DNA from: Pelomonas parva
Lineage (GTDB): Bacteria > Pseudomonadota > Gammaproteobacteria > Burkholderiales > Burkholderiaceae_C
Length of the DNA stretch: 64,000 bases
Direction of reading: 5' to 3'
Assembly: GCF_043555835.1 (NCBI RefSeq)
Contig: NZ_JBIGHV010000013.1
Span: forward strand, 62,001 to 126,000
Positions 36,250-46,114 of this stretch are shown here, in pieces (position 1 is the stretch's first letter; each line of letters opens with the position of its first letter). Under the pieces are notes generated by a model, which saw nothing but the letters and a program-made list of their open reading frames with translations, did not search any database and was not told the DNA's origin. The position numbers were made by a program, and so were the translations under genes.

Positions 36250-37241
36250 CCAGTGGCCAGCACATCGACGGTGTTCTGGTGCAGTGGGGCGAACGGCTGT
36301 TCTACCCCGGCAACCGGATCGTCAAGTCGGCGCCGCTGCCGCGTCTAGACGCGATGCTGCGGCGCAAGGCTGCCGTGATCCGGCGGCGCATCGAAGCGAC
36401 AGTGCGGCGGGCGCCGCAGGTGATGGTCAAGGTGACGGGCGGTGGCCGAGGGATGGCGGCGATCGCGGCGCATTTCCGGTACATCAGCAAGAACGGCAAG
36501 CTGGAGATCGAGGACGACCGCGAGGTGGCTCGCACGGGCAAGGAAGCCGTGCGAGACCTGGCGGAGCAGTGGCGCTACGGCGGTTCACTGATCCCAGAGG
36601 AAGGCCACCGGCGGGAAGCCTTGAACATCATGTTGTCGATGCCGGCCGGCACAAATGCAGCTCTCTTGCAGAAGGCGGCGCGTGAGTTCGCACAGACCGA
36701 ACTGGCGGGGCATCGCTACGTCATGGTGCTGCACGAGCACCAAGCCAATCCGCATGTCCACCTGAGCGTGCGGGCGGAGGCGGCATCGGGCAAGCGTCTG
36801 AATCCTCGCAAGGCGGACCTGCAGCGGTGGCGGGAGACGTTCGCCGAGAAGTTGCGCGGCTGGGGTATTGATGCAGAAGCGACGCGGCAGCCCTCGCGCG
36901 GGGAGAGCCGGAACTTTGAGCCGCTGTGGCGGATCAAGGCGAAGGAAGAGGGGCGCCTGCGAGCTGTTTCGGCCGCCACGACAACTGGGCGAGCCGGCAC
37001 GCAGAGTCGTGCCGATGCGATGGTGAGCTGGGCGCACATCATGAAGGCGCTGGCGGCGTCTGAGGTTGCCGAGGATCGCCAGCTCGCGGAGAGGGTGGCG
37101 GCCTTCGTGCGCGGCACGACATTCGTTCGCGAGCAGTTCGTTCAAGGGTCCAAGGTGCCGTCGCGGCAGCATCGGCCTTCAAACGAGCTCTCGCCGCCCG
37201 GAGTTGGCAGAAGCCGACCGTCACCGGACATCAGTCGTTGA
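36246..37241 (+). CDS. MobA-type relaxase (mobilization nuclease)
   Basis: 331-residue relaxase that nicks the transfer origin. The core is VMVKVTGGGRGMAAIAAHFRYISKNGKLEIEDD followed by the histidine motif HEHQANPHVHLSVRAE with H170 and H172, the metal-binding pair. It is shorter than plasmid relaxases and ends soon after the nuclease domain, with no helicase or primase fusion, as in many genomic-island relaxases. The start overlaps the accessory gene. No coupling protein or type IV secretion genes are nearby, so transfer would rely on a helper. Confidence 0.82.
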   Translation: MTSGQHIDGVLVQWGERLFYPGNRIVKSAPLPRLDAMLRRKAAVIRRRIEATVRRAPQVMVKVTGGGRGMAAIAAHFRYISKNGKLEIEDDREVARTGKEAVRDLAEQWRYGGSLIPEEGHRREALNIMLSMPAGTNAALLQKAAREFAQTELAGHRYVMVLHEHQANPHVHLSVRAEAASGKRLNPRKADLQRWRETFAEKLRGWGIDAEATRQPSRGESRNFEPLWRIKAKEEGRLRAVSAATTTGRAGTQSRADAMVSWAHIMKALAASEVAEDRQLAERVAAFVRGTTFVREQFVQGSKVPSRQHRPSNELSPPGVGRSRPSPDISR

Positions 37242-37447
37242 TCACTGTCCATCGCGAAGGCGCCTCCGGCGCAGGTGTTTCACCGTCGCGAAGACGATGC
37301 GTGTGACGGTGCTGGCGGCGCCTGTCCTGAAGCAAAGGCTTTGCAAGAGCCCGGGCCAGCGGCCTCCAACACAATCCGCCGGTCCTCCGCTGGCAAAGGC
37401 CCAGCCCGTGCGACGCCTCGGCGTAGCCGAACTTGGCAGGCTGCGAC

Positions 37448-37747
37448 CTACTCCGGTGTCGCTGGGTCGTTGTCGGCGCCACCGTGGGCCAACGCCTGGC
37501 GCGCCAACTCCTCTTCGCTGAGCTCGGGGGCATCCTGAAGTGCCGCTATCTCTTCGAGCATCTCGGGCGTGGCCTCAGCGTTGCCCAGCAGCACGTCTTC
37601 GATGCTGGCATGGGCGGCCTTCAGCTCTTCATGGTCGACTGGTGACGGATGCACAGGCGTCAGCGCAGGCAGCTTGACCGCAGCCAGCTCCAGTTGTTCA
37701 TCGACCAGCTTGTTGAAACCGCCCTCGGGCGGGGTGTCCTGGGTCAT
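37448..37747 (-). CDS. small acidic hypothetical protein, 99 aa
   Basis: Highly acidic protein (EEIAALQDAPELSEEELARQ) without recognised domain. The ATG at 37747 is preceded by AAAGGAGG at six bases, the best ribosome site in this part of the island, which argues strongly for translation. It converges on the relaxase gene. Strong acidity could suit an inhibitor or DNA-mimic, but that is speculation. Confidence 0.65.
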   Translation of the reverse strand: MTQDTPPEGGFNKLVDEQLELAAVKLPALTPVHPSPVDHEELKAAHASIEDVLLGNAEATPEMLEEIAALQDAPELSEEELARQALAHGGADNDPATPE

Positions 37748-38319
37748 TGCAGCCTCCTTTGAATGCCCGATGTTCCGCCATCTGGCTTTCAGCTGCCAGT
37801 TGGCTCTTTTGCTGCGTGTACTGATTGCACGCCAATCGCGTCAGTTGGGCGGCGGCGTGGCTGACCTGCGGGCTCTTTCCGATGGCGGCGTTCAGGTATG
37901 GGGAATGACCGAGGCTTCCCGTCCAGCTGCGGGCCAACCCCTACCGTGTCGAGCGACAGCTTCGTGCCCAAGGCCGAAGTTCGAGACCGACGGCGAGCGG
38001 CGGATCGCAGCGGTTGCGGTCATCCGCGGCAGGTTGCCAGGTTCACGATCCGGGACACGAAGCCGTCATCGGCGTGCCTGGCGTCGTGCCGGCAGCGACG
38101 ACCGCTGTCGGGGGTGAAGCAGCCATCGAAGCGGTCTGGCCACCGCTCGCCCCGTTCAAGCTGGGATGAATGTCTGCTGCTCGACGGGTCGAACGGTTGC
38201 TCCCGACCCGTTGCGGCCCTACGCTACGGTGATCTCGTTGCCCAAAAGCGGTCGCTCAACGTTCGACGCAAGGGCCCTGCCGCCGTCCGCCCACCGATGT
38301 GTTGAGGAACATAGCAACC
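37748..38319. other. gene-poor stretch with dispersed-repeat texture
   Basis: About 570 bases without a convincing gene. It contains GCGG/GCGGTC-rich segments and short inverted words (for example around 38080-38270) and one exact copy of the 18-base dispersed repeat. Open frames here have no ribosome sites and low-complexity Arg/Ser/Pro content. Confidence 0.55.
38246..38263 (+). repeat. 18-base dispersed repeat core, copy 2
   Basis: AAGCGGTCGCTCAACGTT, an exact inverted copy of 25668-25685. A 12-base part (CCGCTCAACGTT) recurs at 62129-62140. All three copies lie in gene-poor GC-rich sequence. Confidence 0.7.
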
Positions 38320-38730
38320 TCAATCCACGGATTGAAGCGAAATGAACATACCGCAGGGATCGACCTGTTCAGCGATGGCGTAAGGATGCGCGCCTGCAGG
38401 ATAAGTTGAGGAGTACTTCGTGCCAGAAATCCCAAAGAAGATGAACTGACGGCTTTTCGTCGGTTGCTCAATACTTCGGACCAATCCGCGACGAATTAGC
38501 GCCTCTGCCACTGCCCAGCGAACTGCCTTCGCGACCTTGACGCGTTGGGGCTGGTTGAGCTCAAACAGTTCCTCATCCTCCTCAACAGGATCGCGGTTGA
38601 CGGCCGCTGAACGAAGTGCGATCAGCGCCTTGTCGTTTGCCTTACATAGGTCATTGACTTCGGCCCCGTAGGCACTGACAACTGTCAATGCACAAAGGAG
38701 GAGAAGCGACGAGTGTTTAACAAAGGTCAT
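38320..38730 (-). CDS. secreted hypothetical protein, 136 aa
   Basis: Signal peptide (FVKHSSLLLLCALTVVSAYGA) followed by a soluble domain with VAKAVRWAVAEALIRRGLVRSIEQ and a C-terminal beta-like part. Two cysteines (LCKAND and PCGMF) could form a disulfide. ATG at 38730 or five codons earlier (38745). AT-richer than the core genes. No family recognised. Confidence 0.6.
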   Translation of the reverse strand: MTFVKHSSLLLLCALTVVSAYGAEVNDLCKANDKALIALRSAAVNRDPVEEDEELFELNQPQRVKVAKAVRWAVAEALIRRGLVRSIEQPTKSRQFIFFGISGTKYSSTYPAGAHPYAIAEQVDPCGMFISLQSVD

Positions 38731-38976
38731 AGTGGCAAGCTGCATCGTGCGGGGAGGATACGCCCGACCTAAACGTTGGGCCGCGCGCGACCGGTCACTC
38801 GCTAGCGGCAGGTTGTGGCCGGGTGCAGTCAGATTGACTCATACACATCCATGAGCGCATTGCCTTTTGGGCTGCTCTTTAGCCCGCTTGTCGTATCGAA
38901 CCTAGGCATCGGCGTAGGTCAAGCAGCGGTGGTGGCAATTGCTTGGTCGGGGTCGCCTGCTTGACGAGGAAGAACA

Positions 38977-41900
38977 CTATCCCGTCTGGTTCGCATTCGC
39001 CGCCTCGCTCGGTACACGCACGAGATCCGCCGTATCGGACACCCATTGATCCGGATCTCCGCGATACGTCTCCAACCGCCGACGCGCTTCGGACCTCCAG
39101 CCGCCTTTCGCTGCCAGTTCGCAAAGCAGCGCCAACCCGATGCGGCGAAGAGCTCCGGACGCCTCCCCGCCCAGTGTCCCCTCCAGCGTGACAAGGCTCT
39201 GCTCGCTTCGGCCAGCCACGCACTGGGCCATCGAAGCAACCGCGTCTACGACGACGCCCGGGTGCAGCAAGCTCTTGGCCTGCAATCGAAGAAGCAGATC
39301 CAAGGCCTGGTCGGGCGCGAAGACGGTGAGCGCTACCTGGACGGCTTGACCAAGGTGCCAGCGTCGATCGATCAGCGCATCCGCAAGCGGGGCCGCAGAG
39401 GTGGTGAGTTCCGCCGCGCCTTCGCGCCTGAGATGACGGTATGAAGAGACGATGGCCGCGAGCGAACTCGGCTGCTTCACCGCAGCGAAGTTGGCCGCCA
39501 AAGCTTGGCCAGCGGTGCGGCCATAGGTTGCGAGCAGAACCTGTGCCGCCAGTTGAACCAGCGCGGTGTCGATGTCGTCGAGCTGCCCGACGAGGGCGTC
39601 CCGCAGGGACGACTCCCCTTTCGCTGGTGGCATCTGAACGAGGCGCTCGAGAGTTTCCTTGCGAATGAGCGCGTCGGCATGTTGAAGCAACAGGGCCATG
39701 TGCTGCCCCCACGCGCGTTGGCCTTCAGGCGTCAATCCGACCTGGGGCACACGGATCGTGGAACGCGCCAACGCCGGAGAGCCGTCGAGCGCGGCGTCGC
39801 GAAGGCGCAGCCAGGTCTCCGGCTTGTCGAGGAAGTTCCAGTACGCGCGCAGCAGCGCGATGCGCACGTCCGGGTGCAGCGACGCGCCCTCATCGAAGCC
39901 TTCCAGGAAGTTGTACGCAGCGTCGCTCCGTAGGTCGCCGACGAGTCGCACGAGTTCCTTGGCCACGGTGACCTTGTCCCGTGGCACCTGGCCGATCAGC
40001 CGGAGTGCCTGCGCAGCCGGCATGGCGATCACCGATTGCCGCAAGGCGTAGATCGCGACGCGGGCGCGCGCGTCATCGAGCGCGGAGATCAGCGTGGGGA
40101 CTCCACGGCCGCCGTCCGCGCGCCCGAGTGCTTCCAGCGCCTTGTCGCGCAGCGCGGCATCAGGGGACTCCAGGCGAGCGAGCCGAATGACCGGATCCAA
40201 CGCGAGCGACGGCATTGCGGCGTATCGCCTGACAACGCCATACAGTTCCCAGGCATTGCGTTTGGAGCTTTTCAGAATCGCAAGCAGCGAGTCGCCATAG
40301 CGCTGTTGCTGAGCCGCGGTCCAACGCTCGAAGCCGCGCTCAAAGGTCGGCAGGAAGGCTGCCTGGCCGGAGGAGAACCGGCCACTGAACGGGCGCGGGG
40401 TCAGGAACGGCGTCAACAGGTCTTGCCGGTTCCCGTGCAGGTGGTGAGCCACGGTGCTGACCGTGATCCAGCCAGGCTCTCGGTCGAGCAAAGGTGGGAT
40501 CCATTCGTCCAATCGCTTCGGAGGGCCGATGTGCGCCAAGGCCTCGAGGCCCGAGCGGGCGTCATGGGCGCGGCCGTCGCGGGCAAGTGCGAGCAGGAGA
40601 TCGGTGAAGGGTTCGACCGCCCTCGCGCGGCGACCGAATGCCAGGATCAGCCGTACGGCCACGCCCCCCTGATTGCGCTGGACCCAGGTCTCCAGCATCG
40701 GCATCAGCGGCGGCGCAACGCGCAGCATCTCCCGGTCACTCATGCGCGATTCCCAATGGGCCGCGCCGATCCTACCAATGCCTCCCAGCCGCTCGACCAG
40801 ACGGGGCAAGGCGGCCGCGACGAAATCGGAGTGCAAGACGATGACCCCCATCAGCCACTGCACCGCAGCCGACATGGTCATGGACGAGCAGTCACGCGCG
40901 CGAAGCGCCGCATCGATCAGCGCTGTGAAGCTGGGAAGGTGCTTGGCCTCCCAGCGAGAGACAGGCAGCGCCGCCAGTGCCGTGAACATCGCGAGCCGCA
41001 CCGGATCCTGCTCGTTGTCACGTGCCATGCAGAAGTCGAGCACGGCGTCCAAGCTCGCGGATTCATAGCGGGCGGAATGGACCACGGCAGCAACAGCCTG
41101 CGCGCGCAGCTCGCCATCCGGCTGCGACAGGTAAGGCCGCGCCAGTTGCGAAGCCTCAGCAAACGGCAGGCAGCCGAGGAATGCCACGCGCGTCATCGGC
41201 TCTGTTTCGAGGAGGCGCGCTGAGAAAGCACGGCGTGCTTCTGACTGACGCGTCTCCTTCGATAACGCGCGTACCAGCGAGACGGGCACCGCGCCGCTGG
41301 GCGCTCGCCACCCTTCACCTGCGAGGCCGTACAGCGCTGCGCGCAGCACTGGCGTCAGCCGAGGGAATACGGCCTGCAGGTTCGGCAGCGCATCCGCCGC
41401 ATGCAGAGTACATAGGGTCTCGGGATCCAGCCTATTCAGCACATTGACCGGAAAACCGACACGCGCCGTGCCTGCGTGATTCAGCAGGATGTCGGCCACA
41501 GCCTGAGGGAAGTGCGCCGCGTAGCGGCCCAATGGAAGCGTCGTGATCGGCATCCGGCCTGCCGCGGCCGCAAGCAGCGTCAGGCCGGCGTCGCGATCCT
41601 GGCGTAGCAGGCCATGCAGGGCTGCCACGACCCTCAGGCGAAGGACGTAGGAGACCGGCTCGGCTTCCTCAAGTTCGCGAACTAACGAATCGCGGGTGCC
41701 CCCCGGCAGCCGCTGGGCCAGCGTTGCCCATAGCGAGGGTGCGAGTGAAGCAATTTCGTCAGTGGCGAGCCTTGCAGCGATGAAGGCATCACTGGTCCAA
41801 GGCAGAAGAGGCAAACAGTCCGCCTGCGACAGCCGGGAGTGCACCGCATCGTTGACGTGCGCCCGGCCCGCCTTCCATAGCCGCCAGGCCAGGGTCTGGC

Positions 41901-42240
41901 GACAGCGCGGCGCCAGACCGGGCATCCGCTCGAGCACCACGTCGTCAGGAACCGTCCGCGCAGCGAGTCGCGCGGCGCGCAGGGCGAGGGATTGAGACGG
42001 ATCGCCCAGGAAGCCGGCAATGACGCCTACATCCCGCGACCCCGACGCGGCCATCACGGCCAACAACCGCTCGTAGTGCACCTCCGAGCCCGCCAGGGTC
42101 TGCAGCGCTTGCGCCAGCCGGCGATTCTGGGCCGACTCCCGTCCAAGCTCGATCATCCGGCGGAATCGCTGGTCATGACTGAGGGCGCTGACCTCATCGA
42201 CGATGTCCCTCGCGGTGGGTGCGGTCCAGGGGAGCTTCAT
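38977..42240 (-). CDS. very large HEAT-repeat-like protein, 1087 aa
   Basis: The start MKLPWTAPTARDIVDEVSAL at 42240 is preferred to an upstream ATG preceded by proline-rich non-coding-like residues. The whole length reads as tandem helical pairs: LAVMAASGSRDVGVIAGFLG, AQAVAAVVHSARYESASLDA, DALLRDKAL-type pieces such as PDAALRDKALEALGRADGGRGVPTLISALDDARARVAIYA (a typical HEAT repeat), and many similar units. No signal peptide or enzymatic motif was found. Scaffold or protein/nucleic-acid-binding solenoid is the likely role. It is divergent from the SMC-like ATPase gene across about 715 bases; whether they work together is unproven. Confidence 0.75.
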   Translation of the reverse strand: MKLPWTAPTARDIVDEVSALSHDQRFRRMIELGRESAQNRRLAQALQTLAGSEVHYERLLAVMAASGSRDVGVIAGFLGDPSQSLALRAARLAARTVPDDVVLERMPGLAPRCRQTLAWRLWKAGRAHVNDAVHSRLSQADCLPLLPWTSDAFIAARLATDEIASLAPSLWATLAQRLPGGTRDSLVRELEEAEPVSYVLRLRVVAALHGLLRQDRDAGLTLLAAAAGRMPITTLPLGRYAAHFPQAVADILLNHAGTARVGFPVNVLNRLDPETLCTLHAADALPNLQAVFPRLTPVLRAALYGLAGEGWRAPSGAVPVSLVRALSKETRQSEARRAFSARLLETEPMTRVAFLGCLPFAEASQLARPYLSQPDGELRAQAVAAVVHSARYESASLDAVLDFCMARDNEQDPVRLAMFTALAALPVSRWEAKHLPSFTALIDAALRARDCSSMTMSAAVQWLMGVIVLHSDFVAAALPRLVERLGGIGRIGAAHWESRMSDREMLRVAPPLMPMLETWVQRNQGGVAVRLILAFGRRARAVEPFTDLLLALARDGRAHDARSGLEALAHIGPPKRLDEWIPPLLDREPGWITVSTVAHHLHGNRQDLLTPFLTPRPFSGRFSSGQAAFLPTFERGFERWTAAQQQRYGDSLLAILKSSKRNAWELYGVVRRYAAMPSLALDPVIRLARLESPDAALRDKALEALGRADGGRGVPTLISALDDARARVAIYALRQSVIAMPAAQALRLIGQVPRDKVTVAKELVRLVGDLRSDAAYNFLEGFDEGASLHPDVRIALLRAYWNFLDKPETWLRLRDAALDGSPALARSTIRVPQVGLTPEGQRAWGQHMALLLQHADALIRKETLERLVQMPPAKGESSLRDALVGQLDDIDTALVQLAAQVLLATYGRTAGQALAANFAAVKQPSSLAAIVSSYRHLRREGAAELTTSAAPLADALIDRRWHLGQAVQVALTVFAPDQALDLLLRLQAKSLLHPGVVVDAVASMAQCVAGRSEQSLVTLEGTLGGEASGALRRIGLALLCELAAKGGWRSEARRRLETYRGDPDQWVSDTADLVRVPSEAANANQTG

Positions 42241-42954
42241 GACGATGGGAGGGTGTGGCGATAAGGGGACCGGAGGATACGGCGTCACCGTAGGAGCGTC
42301 CGGACGCAACAGGAAGCTCGCAACCGTGGATATTCACCAGCGCATTGACTCACGGGAGTTGCGACCCGGTGATCCCGCCAAGGCATGCGAAAGGCGCGCG
42401 CCTGTGCGCCGAAATGTGCCGACTCGAAATGCGGCCTTTGAAGGTATCTACCCGCTCCGGCTTACACCGGAAACGGCCACGCAGCCTACGGGTCGTTTGA
42501 GCCGCTCGCGCCGAGCAGAAGCGGCCGCTGAACCGGGTACGGTGCGGCGGGGCACTTTCGAGCGACGGGTTCGGATCGCGAAGCTGCCGGTCAGGCGGCG
42601 CAAACCCGAGCGGCCGGTTATGGCGGGAGCGGCCGCTCAGACCTTGAAGCGCGATCGACCGAGATCAGCGTAGCCGCGGGTCGGCGACTTTCGGCTTTGG
42701 GCACTTTGCTGTCGTAGCCACGCCGGCCGCGACGGTCAGAAACCGCTGCGAAGCCGCCCATCTGCCTGACCTCCAGGTCTCGTGCAAAAGCGCCACGCAC
42801 CCAGAGAGGGATGACTGCTGCGATTTGCTGCAGCCGCACCGATGTTGTGGGTAGCATCCGACGCACACACACAAGCCGTCCTGGGAGGACACATGGTTGA
42901 CTCGACGAACTCTCTTGCGTTCTCGATGCAGTCTGCGGCAAAGCAGAAAGCTCC
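42241..42954. other. gene-poor divergent region between HEAT-like and ATPase genes
   Basis: About 715 bases holding the promoters of two divergent genes. The middle (about 42370-42770) is rich in short palindromic words built on GCGGCCGC, CGGCCGG and CGAGCGG, similar in texture to other gene-poor parts of the island. No convincing gene was found on either strand. Confidence 0.5.
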
Positions 42955-45591
42955 ATGAGCAGCATTCGTTCGGAATACCAGCGGTTCCTTCGCGACCTGG
43001 ATGCCAGGGAGGTTTCTGACGACGCGCGCCGTCTGGCGTCTGTTGTGTATGAACACCTGGACGCACTGGCTGAAGTTGGAGCCACGCGGCGGGCTCGGTC
43101 CACACGCCTTGTTCCGCTGGCGGTTCGCCACCTGGCGGCGGCAGCAACGCACCGCGCTGCGGAGTTTCCCGTTGAGCACGAGGCGCCGCCAGCCTTCCGT
43201 CTGCAGCAGCTGACCGTCGGTCCCTTCCGAGGCTTCATGGCACAGGAGACTTTTGACCTGAGCCATGACATCACCCTTGTGTACGGCGCGAACGGCACCG
43301 GGAAGAGCAGCTTCTGCGAGGCCGTGGAGACGGCCATGCTTGGCACCATCAGCGAGGCGGTGGCAAAGCGCGTCGACCTCCAGCAATACTGCAACAACGC
43401 CCGACTTCGGAGACATGTCCGCCCCGTGCTGACAACGCGCACAGGCGAGGCGGAGGCAGCCGCGCTGGTGGCTGATGAGGCCGAGTTTCGGTTCTGCTTC
43501 ATCGAGAAGAATCGCCTCGATGACTTCGCCAGGATTGCAGCACGCACCCCCGGCGACCAGCGGCAGTTGATTGCCACTCTGTTTGGTGTCGACCAGTTCA
43601 ACGACTTCGTGCGCGGATTCAATCAGTCCTTAGACGAGAGCCTCACCCTGGCCGGGCCATGCGCGACACAGCTGAAGGCGCGACGGGAGCAGCTGGCGAC
43701 TTCCTACCAAGTCATCAAGGACTTCCCAGAGAAGTTGAAGGCGCACGAGGCCGCGGAAGCGGCGCTTGCCGAGAGGATTCGGCCCGGTCAAACCTACGCT
43801 GCAGCCTATGCGTGGTTGCTTGGCGCCGGTGAGGCGATTGGCCGGCTGGCCGCAATCCAGACCATCATCGACGAAGACGGACCGACCATTCAGGACGTTA
43901 CCCGCGAGCGGCTGCAATACCTCCTAGCGGAAAAGCAGCGAAACCAAGAGCTTGCAAGCGAGGCGACATTAAAGCTCAGTGCACGCGCACAGGAGGTCTC
44001 GTACGCCCAGTTGTATCAGGCAGTGGCAGCGCTGGCAGAGGGCGCCACGACTTGCCCTGCTTGCGGAACGGACCTTGCGCATGTCCACGCGAATCCCTTC
44101 GACCGAGCAGCGAAGGGCCTAAAGGAATTGGAGGAACTGGCCGTGCTGCAGCAGGAGCTGCGCGACCTCCAGGACGCCCATAGTCAAGCGTCGATGACGC
44201 TGCGCACCGAGATGGCCCGAACCATCTCAGCTGCCAGAGCTGTGGCCCCGAAGGCGCTGGAAGAAGCTGCGCTGCCGCCCCTGCCTGAGAAGCTGCCTGA
44301 CGACTGGTTCGCGGAAGGTGCGAATGGCGTGCCATCGCCGTGGACGCGCCTGGTCACTGTGGCTGGCGAGGTGGAAGACAAGGACACAAAGGGCCGGCTA
44401 AAGATTGCCGATCGAGTAGCGCACATCGAAGAGCGCAAGACGCTGGAACCATTGCGCCTGGAAGTAGAGGCGCTCCGAACCCGAAAAGACACGTTGCAGG
44501 GTGAGTTTGGCGCCGCCCAAGCGGTCATCGCAGCGTTCGACGAAGCGAACAGCGAACTCATCAAGCAGGCGTTCGAAGAGGAGCCGGTTCTCCGGCTTCA
44601 CTTCCGAATCAAGACCGCCTACGACGCGTTCCTGCCGGCGCTAGAGCGGTACCTCGAGGCGCTGCCTGCAAAACTGCTTCAAGGACTCAACGAACAGGCC
44701 AAGGCGCTGTACAACGCTTTCAATCGCGGTGACCCGCCTGGAGATTTGCTGCACGCCCTCTCGCTGCCGCAAGCCGAAAACGAAAAGATTGAAGTCGTTT
44801 TCGCTGGCGAGCAGAACCGACGCTATGACGCCCTGGTCATCCTCAGCGAAGGGCACATTCGTTGCCTCGGTCTCGCGATATTGCTGGCCAAGAACATCGC
44901 GCAGCGGTGCCCTGCGGTAATTTTCGACGACGTGGTCAACGCAATCGACGATGACCACCGGAGCGGCATCTGGCGCACGTTCTTCGAAGACGGTCATCTC
45001 GATGGCAAGCAGGTCATCCTGACATCGCATGCACAAGAGTTCCTAGACCGCATTCAGCAGGAACTGGGAGCGGCCCGAGCGGGGCAAATCAAGCGGTTCA
45101 AATTCCTTCCGCACGCTGGCGAGCATGAACTCAATGTGGACGGCGACCCGCCAACCAAGAACTACGTGCTGCGGGCACAGGAAGCGCTGGCCCAGGACGA
45201 GAGGCGTGATGCCCTCAGACACTCCCGGCCGGCAATCGAGGCGCTGACCGATCAGCTGTGGCGTTGGTTCGGAAACCGTGTTGACGGCCGCCTTGAACTA
45301 AAGCTCGCCGGCCCAGGGATGCCATGGGAGTTGAACAACAAGTGCGTGAAGCTTCGCGCCGCTGTAGGTCGCATCACTGAGCAGTTTCCGGCTGCGGCGC
45401 CAGCGGTGCAGGCCTTGACGGCCCTCACTGGAGTGGCCGGCAATTCCATCGAATGGGGGTATCTGAACAGCGGCACTCACGACGCAGTGCGAGGGCATGA
45501 ATTCGATGGAGCCACCGTCAGGAACATTGTGGAGGCAGTGGGCGCGCTTGATGCCGCCGTGACTGCCCTACGGAATCCAGCACGGCGATGA
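42955..45591 (+). CDS. SMC/Rad50-like AAA ATPase with zinc-hook motif, 878 aa
   Basis: P-loop ATPase of the SMC/RecF/Rad50 type. Walker A GANGTGKSS at 111-119 follows an unusual 85-residue helical N-terminal extension and the FRLQQLTVGPFRGF start of the ATPase. Coiled-coil halves flank a zinc-hook motif CPACGTDL (C367, C370). The signature-like LSEGHIRCLGLAILL lies near 630, Walker B AVIFDDVVNAID has D658/D659. A C-terminal domain of about 150 residues (ALTDQLWRWFGNRVDGRLEL to LNSGTHDAVRGHEFDGATV) is of unknown type. Such ATPases with extra end domains are frequent in phage-defence islands. The partner is unclear; no nuclease gene adjoins it on the same strand. Confidence 0.82.
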   Translation: MSSIRSEYQRFLRDLDAREVSDDARRLASVVYEHLDALAEVGATRRARSTRLVPLAVRHLAAAATHRAAEFPVEHEAPPAFRLQQLTVGPFRGFMAQETFDLSHDITLVYGANGTGKSSFCEAVETAMLGTISEAVAKRVDLQQYCNNARLRRHVRPVLTTRTGEAEAAALVADEAEFRFCFIEKNRLDDFARIAARTPGDQRQLIATLFGVDQFNDFVRGFNQSLDESLTLAGPCATQLKARREQLATSYQVIKDFPEKLKAHEAAEAALAERIRPGQTYAAAYAWLLGAGEAIGRLAAIQTIIDEDGPTIQDVTRERLQYLLAEKQRNQELASEATLKLSARAQEVSYAQLYQAVAALAEGATTCPACGTDLAHVHANPFDRAAKGLKELEELAVLQQELRDLQDAHSQASMTLRTEMARTISAARAVAPKALEEAALPPLPEKLPDDWFAEGANGVPSPWTRLVTVAGEVEDKDTKGRLKIADRVAHIEERKTLEPLRLEVEALRTRKDTLQGEFGAAQAVIAAFDEANSELIKQAFEEEPVLRLHFRIKTAYDAFLPALERYLEALPAKLLQGLNEQAKALYNAFNRGDPPGDLLHALSLPQAENEKIEVVFAGEQNRRYDALVILSEGHIRCLGLAILLAKNIAQRCPAVIFDDVVNAIDDDHRSGIWRTFFEDGHLDGKQVILTSHAQEFLDRIQQELGAARAGQIKRFKFLPHAGEHELNVDGDPPTKNYVLRAQEALAQDERRDALRHSRPAIEALTDQLWRWFGNRVDGRLELKLAGPGMPWELNNKCVKLRAAVGRITEQFPAAAPAVQALTALTGVAGNSIEWGYLNSGTHDAVRGHEFDGATVRNIVEAVGALDAAVTALRNPARR

Positions 45592-46114
45592 ACGGTGGCC
45601 GTTGTCAGGGCAGCAAAGTAAGCATCGGCGCGTAGCCCGGGGCGTGCAAAGCCCTATCGCCGTCATCACGGTAGGCCCCCTGCACAGGGAGGAAAAGCAG
45701 GGAAGGAGGGCGACTAGCAGGTCAACGGACGACCCCGGGGGCCAGTCAGTCAGTGACCGGTATGCAGCCGGCAGCGTGAGTTCAGCTTTGGTGACTGACG
45801 GACCGGACACGCTGCGGACCAGCCGGTCGCCTGGCTATGTCAGCACCAGGCTGGGAGCAGAAGCTCACCGAGTCCGCATTGCGGTGTGGTTCTACGTTTT
45901 GGGGACCTTCCCTACTAATTCTTAGAAGGCGTCGAAACTGACCTTGAATTGCTTGTCGGGTCGCGGGAGGTGTACATCGTCAGACGGTTGCCGGACTGGA
46001 GCTTGAAAGAAAATCAGCGTATAAGTGGGTCAGGCCCGGCGGAAATGAGGAGCGCAGGCCATCTCCACAACGGGCGAGGACAGCACACTGCGCACTTTGC
46101 GCAGTCGGGTGACT
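45592..46114. other. gene-poor stretch between convergent genes
   Basis: About 520 bases between the ends of the ATPase gene (plus) and the helicase gene (minus). An imperfect inverted repeat CAGTCAGTGACC (about 45746-45757) and GGTGACTGACGG (about 45790-45801) could form a long-looped stem. No convincing gene. Confidence 0.45.

Noticed and set aside
42955..45591. Rx4H string (RDALRH) in the ATPase C-terminal domain as a HEPN ribonuclease site
   Set aside because: The short string is easily found by chance and the surrounding helices do not follow a HEPN layout that I can recognise. Structure prediction would be needed.
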